NCBI GenBank assembly: GCA_039105265.1
Contig: JAPFFF010000068.1
Location: 62,001 to 126,000 of the forward strand
Source of the DNA: Tritrichomonas musculus
Lineage: Eukaryota; Parabasalia; Tritrichomonadida; Tritrichomonadidae
DNA length: 64,000 bases
Reading direction: 5' to 3'
In this document: positions 48,501 through 54,500 of the stretch, piece after piece
How positions within the stretch are numbered: the first letter of the stretch is position 1
How the letters are laid out: every line of letters starts with the position of its first letter
Position numbers and translations under genes: made by a program
The notes under the pieces: generated by a model
Databases searched by the model: none
What the model was told of the DNA's origin: nothing
The model's input: the letters and a program-made list of their open reading frames with translations, nothing else

Positions 48501-51500
48501 GAAGTGGTGAGTACGTAGATGTAACTTTATTGAAAGTAATATCTGAAATATTAGTCGCAGATTTAAACAAAATTGGATATGATTTCTTGGTATTCGCTTC
48601 GTTTAATTGACTCATGCTAAATTCAACATTAGATATGTTAAGAGATCCGGTTTCAAGGACAATCATGTATTGTGGTTCTTTAATATTATCATTTGTATTA
48701 GTATTAACATTGCTATCAAAATCACTTTCTGTAAGAACAAAATTTGAAATATCTGAGGATCCATAAAATGCTTGTCCTTCAGTTGCTTCGTTATTATAAA
48801 AGTGGCATCCAAAAATAGTAAGATCTCCTCCAACATTCTCAATATAAATGGCTCCACCTAGTCCTGTATTAGCTTTGTTCGATATAAATTTACAGTTTTC
48901 AATAATGGCATCATTGTTGGTATAAATGCTTAATGCTCCTCCATTAACATTCGCTTCATTGCTCGTAAATTGGCACATGCTAAATGTTAGTTCAATGTTG
49001 CCTTCATTGTAATTTTCTTCAGAACTTCGAAATGCTCCTCCACTACATGTTTCATTTATTTGATGATTATTATTGAAAATGCATTCAACAAATGTTAAAT
49101 TAACTGCATTGGCAGGATTAGTCGATGTGATTCGTGCACCAAATCCACCTAATGTTGTTTGGAATTCTTGGAATGTATTATTATTAAATACAATAGGAAC
49201 ACCATCTGTTATTGTAAAGATAAATGTAAATGTATATTCGTCTTTATCTGAGCCTGTACTTAATGTTAATAATGAAATTTTATCAAATATATTTCGTTCA
49301 ATAATTGGTGCGCGTTTTAATGCTTTTGACCATGAATGAACAAGAACTCCATATTTGCATTCCATAAATTTGTTCTCTATTATTTCAACTCCTTGGGTGT
49401 CGCCGCCTTGATCGCTTGTGACTCGAACAGTATTCTTACCACAGCCTTTGAACTCATTATAATATACTTTAAGGTTTTCACTATATGATGAAATAGCTGC
49501 CGCGGTTCTTTCAAATGTACAGTTCCCAAGATAAACTTCTGTAGCTGAGCCATCATTAATGCCAATAACATTTCCACCTCCATTGGGATCGTTTTTGTTT
49601 CCACAAAAATTGAATTCACACTCAGAAATTGTAATCTTAGATAAATAGTTGGTAATTATAGTATTACCCCATGGTTGGACGTTAGTTGCTGTATGCTTCA
49701 TGGTATTAGTAAATGTGCAATTGTGAATTAATACTTCTCTGTTATTTTCTTCGATCTTAATAGCAACAGCAGAATAGTCATGATTATCAAATTCGATTTT
49801 AGTGTTTTCGATTAGGATTTGTTGAGAGGATTCAATACTTAATTGGTCGGAGATTTTATATAAAAGTACATATCCTCCATCGTTAGTTCCACAATTATGA
49901 AATGTGCATCTTTCAATATTCAATCCAATGGAATCACTGGTGTCTGTTACATAAATTCCTGTGCATCTATATGTGGTATCTAAAAGTTCGCATTGTTCAA
50001 AATCACATTCCTTAATATTGATGATTTCTAACGATTTGCTTGGAACATTAATTCGAATACTTTCGCCTTTGCATCCTTCAAATGTACATCCTTCAATAGA
50101 AGGTAAATATTCTGAAGTGCCTAATTTTTCTTCTGAATGTGTATAAAGAATCGTTCCAGTAGTTGATTTGGTGTTTAAAAATGTGCTGTCGATTATACTG
50201 ATTTTGTTAAGGCTTCCAATCTTAATACCTCCACATGCTTTGTTGGAATCTGTAAATGTAATATTTGTTCGTTCAAGTAAAACATCAGAATTATAAATTT
50301 CAATAACATATGGTTCACATTCACATTCGATAAAGAAAACATTGTCAAATATAAAGGAAGTTTGATCAGTTCCTTGTCCTTCAATATAAAGAAGTGGTGA
50401 GTACGTAGATGTAACTTTATTGAAAGTAATATCTGAAATATTAGTCGCAGATTTAAACAAAATTGGATATGATTTCTTGGTATTCGCTTCGTTTAATTGA
50501 CTCATGCTAAATTCAACATTAGATATGTTAAGAGATCCGGTTTCAAGGACAATCATGTATTGTGGTTCTTTAATATTATCATTTGTATTAGTATTAACAT
50601 TGCTATCAAAATCACTTTCTGTAAGAACAAAATTTGAAATATCTGAGGATCCATAAAATGCTTGTCCTTCAGTTGCTTCGTTATTATAAAAGTGGCATCC
50701 AAAAATAGTAAGATCTCCTCCAACATTCTCAATATAAATGGCTCCACCTAGTCCTGTATTAGCTTTGTTCGATATAAATTTACAGTTTTCAATAATGGCA
50801 TCATTGTTGGTATAAATGCTTAATGCTCCTCCATTAACATTCGCTTCATTGCTCGTAAATTGGCACATGCTAAATGTTAGTTCAATGTTGCCTTCATTGT
50901 AATTTTCTTCAGAACTTCGAAATGCTCCTCCACTACATGTTTCATTTATTTGATGATTATTATTGAAAATGCATTCAACAAATGTTAAATTAACTGCATT
51001 GGCAGGATTAGTCGATGTGATTCGTGCACCAAATCCACCTAATGTTGTTTGGAATTCTTGGAATGTATTATTATTAAATACAATAGGAACACCATCTGTT
51101 ATTGTAAAGATAAATGTAAATGTATATTCGTCTTTATCTGAGCCTGTACTTAATGTTAATAATGAAATTTTATCAAATATATTTCGTTCAATAATTGGTG
51201 CGCGTTTTAATGCTTTTGACCATGAATGAACAAGAACTCCATATTTGCATTCCATAAATTTGTTCTCTATTATTTCAACTCCTTGGGTGTCGCCGCCTTG
51301 ATCGCTTGTGACTCGAACAGTATTCTTACCACAGCCTTTGAACTCATTATAATATACTTTAAGGTTTTCACTATATGATGAAATAGCTGCCGCGGTTCTT
51401 TCAAATGTACAGTTCCCAAGATAAACTTCTGTAGCTGAGCCATCATTAATGCCAATAACATTTCCACCTCCATTGGGATCGTTTTTGTTTCCACAAAAAT

Positions 51501-54500
51501 TGAATTCACACTCAGAAATTGTAATCTTAGATAAATAGTTGGTAACTATAGTATTACCCCATGGTTGGACGTTAGTTGCTGTATGCTTCATGGTATTAGT
51601 AAATGTGCAATTGTGAATTAATACTTCTCTGTTATTTTCTTCGATCTTAATAGCAACAGCAGAATAGTCATGATTATCAAATTCGATTTTAGTGTTTTCG
51701 ATTAGGATTTGTTGAGAGGATTCAATACTTAATTGGTCGGAGATTTTATATAAAAGTACATATCCTCCATCGTTAGTTCCACAATTATGAAATGTGCATC
51801 TTTCAATATTCAATCCAATGGAATCACTGGTGTCTGTTACATAAATTCCTGTGCATCTATATGTGGTATCTAAAAGTTCGCATTGTTCAAAATCACATTC
51901 CTTAATATTGATGATTTCTAACGATTTGCTTGGAACATTAATTCGAATACTTTCGCCTTTGCATCCTTCAAATGTACATCCTTCAATAGAAGGTAAATAT
52001 TCTGAAGTGCCTAATTTTTCTTCTGAATGTGTATAAAGAATCGTTCCAGTAGTTGATTTGGTGTTTAAAAATGTGCTGTCGATTATACTGATTTTGTTAA
52101 GGCTTCCAATCTTAATACCTCCACATGCTTTGTTGGAATCTGTAAATGTAATATTTGTTCGTTCAAGTAAAACATCAGAATTATAAATTTCAATAACATA
52201 TGGTTCACATTCACATTCGATAAAGAAAACATTGTCAAATATAAAGGAAGTTTGATCAGTTCCTTGTCCTTCAATATAAAGAAGTGGTGAGTACGTAGAT
52301 GTAACTTTATTGAAAGTAATATCTGAAATATTAGTCGCAGATTTAAACAAAATTGGATATGATTTCTTGGTATTCGCTTCGTTTAATTGACTCATGCTAA
52401 ATTCAACATTAGATATGTTAAGAGATCCGGTTTCAAGGACAATCATGTATTGTGGTTCTTTAATATTATCATTTGTATTAGTATTAACATTGCTATCAAA
52501 ATCACTTTCTGTAAGAACAAAATTTGAAATATCTGAGGATCCATAAAATGCTTGTCCTTCAGTTGCTTCGTTATTATAAAAGTGGCATCCAAAAATAGTA
52601 AGATCTCCTCCAACATTCTCAATATAAATGGCTCCACCTAGTCCTGTATTAGCTTTGTTCGATATAAATTTACAGTTTTCAATAATGGCATCATTGTTGG
52701 TATAAATGCTTAATGCTCCTCCATTAACATTCGCTTCATTGCTCGTAAATTGGCACATGCTAAATGTTAGTTCAATGTTGCCTTCATTGTAATTTTCTTC
52801 AGAACTTCGAAATGCTCCTCCACTACATGTTTCATTTATTTGATGATTATTATTGAAAATGCATTCAACAAATGTTAAATTAACTGCATTGGCAGGATTA
52901 GTCGATGTGATTCGTGCACCAAATCCACCTAATGTTGTTTGGAATTCTTGGAATGTATTATTATTAAATACAATAGGAACACCATCTGTTATTGTAAAGA
53001 TAAATGTAAATGTATATTCGTCTTTATCTGAGCCTGTACTTAATGTTAATAATGAAATTTTATCAAATATATTTCGTTCAATAATTGGTGCGCGTTTTAA
53101 TGCTTTTGACCATGAATGAACAAGAACTCCATATTTGCATTCCATAAATTTGTTCTCTATTATTTCAACTCCTTGGGTGTCGCCGCCTTGATCGCTTGTG
53201 ACTCGAACAGTATTCTTACCACAGCCTTTGAACTCATTATAATATACTTTAAGGTTTTCACTATATGATGAAATAGCTGCCGCGGTTCTTTCAAATGTAC
53301 AGTTCCCAAGATAAACTTCTGTAGCTGAGCCATCATTAATGCCAATAACATTTCCACCTCCATTGGGATCGTTTTTGTTTCCACAAAAATTGAATTCACA
53401 CTCAGAAATTGTAATCTTGGATAAATAGTTGGTAATTATAGTATTACCCCATGGTTGGACGTTAGTTGCTGTATGCTTCATGGTATTAGTAAATGTGCAA
53501 TTGTGAATTAATACTTCTCTGTTATTTTCTTCGATCTTAATAGCAACAGCAGAATAGTCATGATTATCAAATTCGATTTTAGTGTTTTCGATTAGGATTT
53601 GTTGAGAGGATTCAATACTTAATTGGTCGGAGATTTTATATAAAAGTACATATCCTCCATCGTTAGTTCCACAATTATGAAATGTGCATCTTTCAATATT
53701 CAATCCAATGGAATCACTGGTGTCTGTTACATAAATTCCTGTGCATCTATATGTGGTATCTAAAAGTTCGCATTGTTCAAAATCACATTCCTTAATATTG
53801 ATGATTTCTAACGATTTGCTTGGAACATTAATTCGAATACTTTCGCCTTTGCATCCTTCAAATGTACATCCTTCAATAGAAGGTAAATATTCTGAAGTGC
53901 CTAATTTTTCTTCTGAATGTGTATAAAGAATCGTTCCAGTAGTTGATTTGGTGTTTAAAAATGTGCTGTCGATTATACTGATTTTGTTAAGGCTTCCAAT
54001 CTTAATACCTCCACATGCTTTGTTGGAATCTGTAAATGTAATATTTGTTCGTTCAAGTAAAACATCAGAATTATAAATTTCAATAACATATGATTCATAT
54101 TGGCTTTTATAACAATCAAAAAACGTGCATCTTTCAATTATTGCAGATTTTGTGTCTTTGATGATATTAATGCCACCTGTACTCTTATCAAAGAATGAGT
54201 CATATATTTCAAATTTTGTATCTGAATCATCAACTACAACAGCAAAACCATCAACATTTCCCTCGCCGCAAGATTTGAATAAGCATCCACTTACATATTT
54301 ATTAGTCTTTGTATCTGATTCTTTAATATATGAATTCGATGAAAACTTTGTAAATAATATTGCGTTTCCATTCCCATTATTAACTGAACAGCGAATAAAT
54401 TTGCATTCATTAATTGTGACATCTTCAAAAGTTTCAATCTTAATTGCACCATACTTTTCTGAAACAGTCTCATTGAAGATAAAAATAGTATGATCAAAAG

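Noticed and set aside
41549-54493. Open frames of 60-122 aa on both strands repeating every 1,890 bp inside the giant gene
   Set aside because: They are shadows of the repeated coding sequence in other frames; they repeat only because the coding unit repeats and have no composition or motif of their own.
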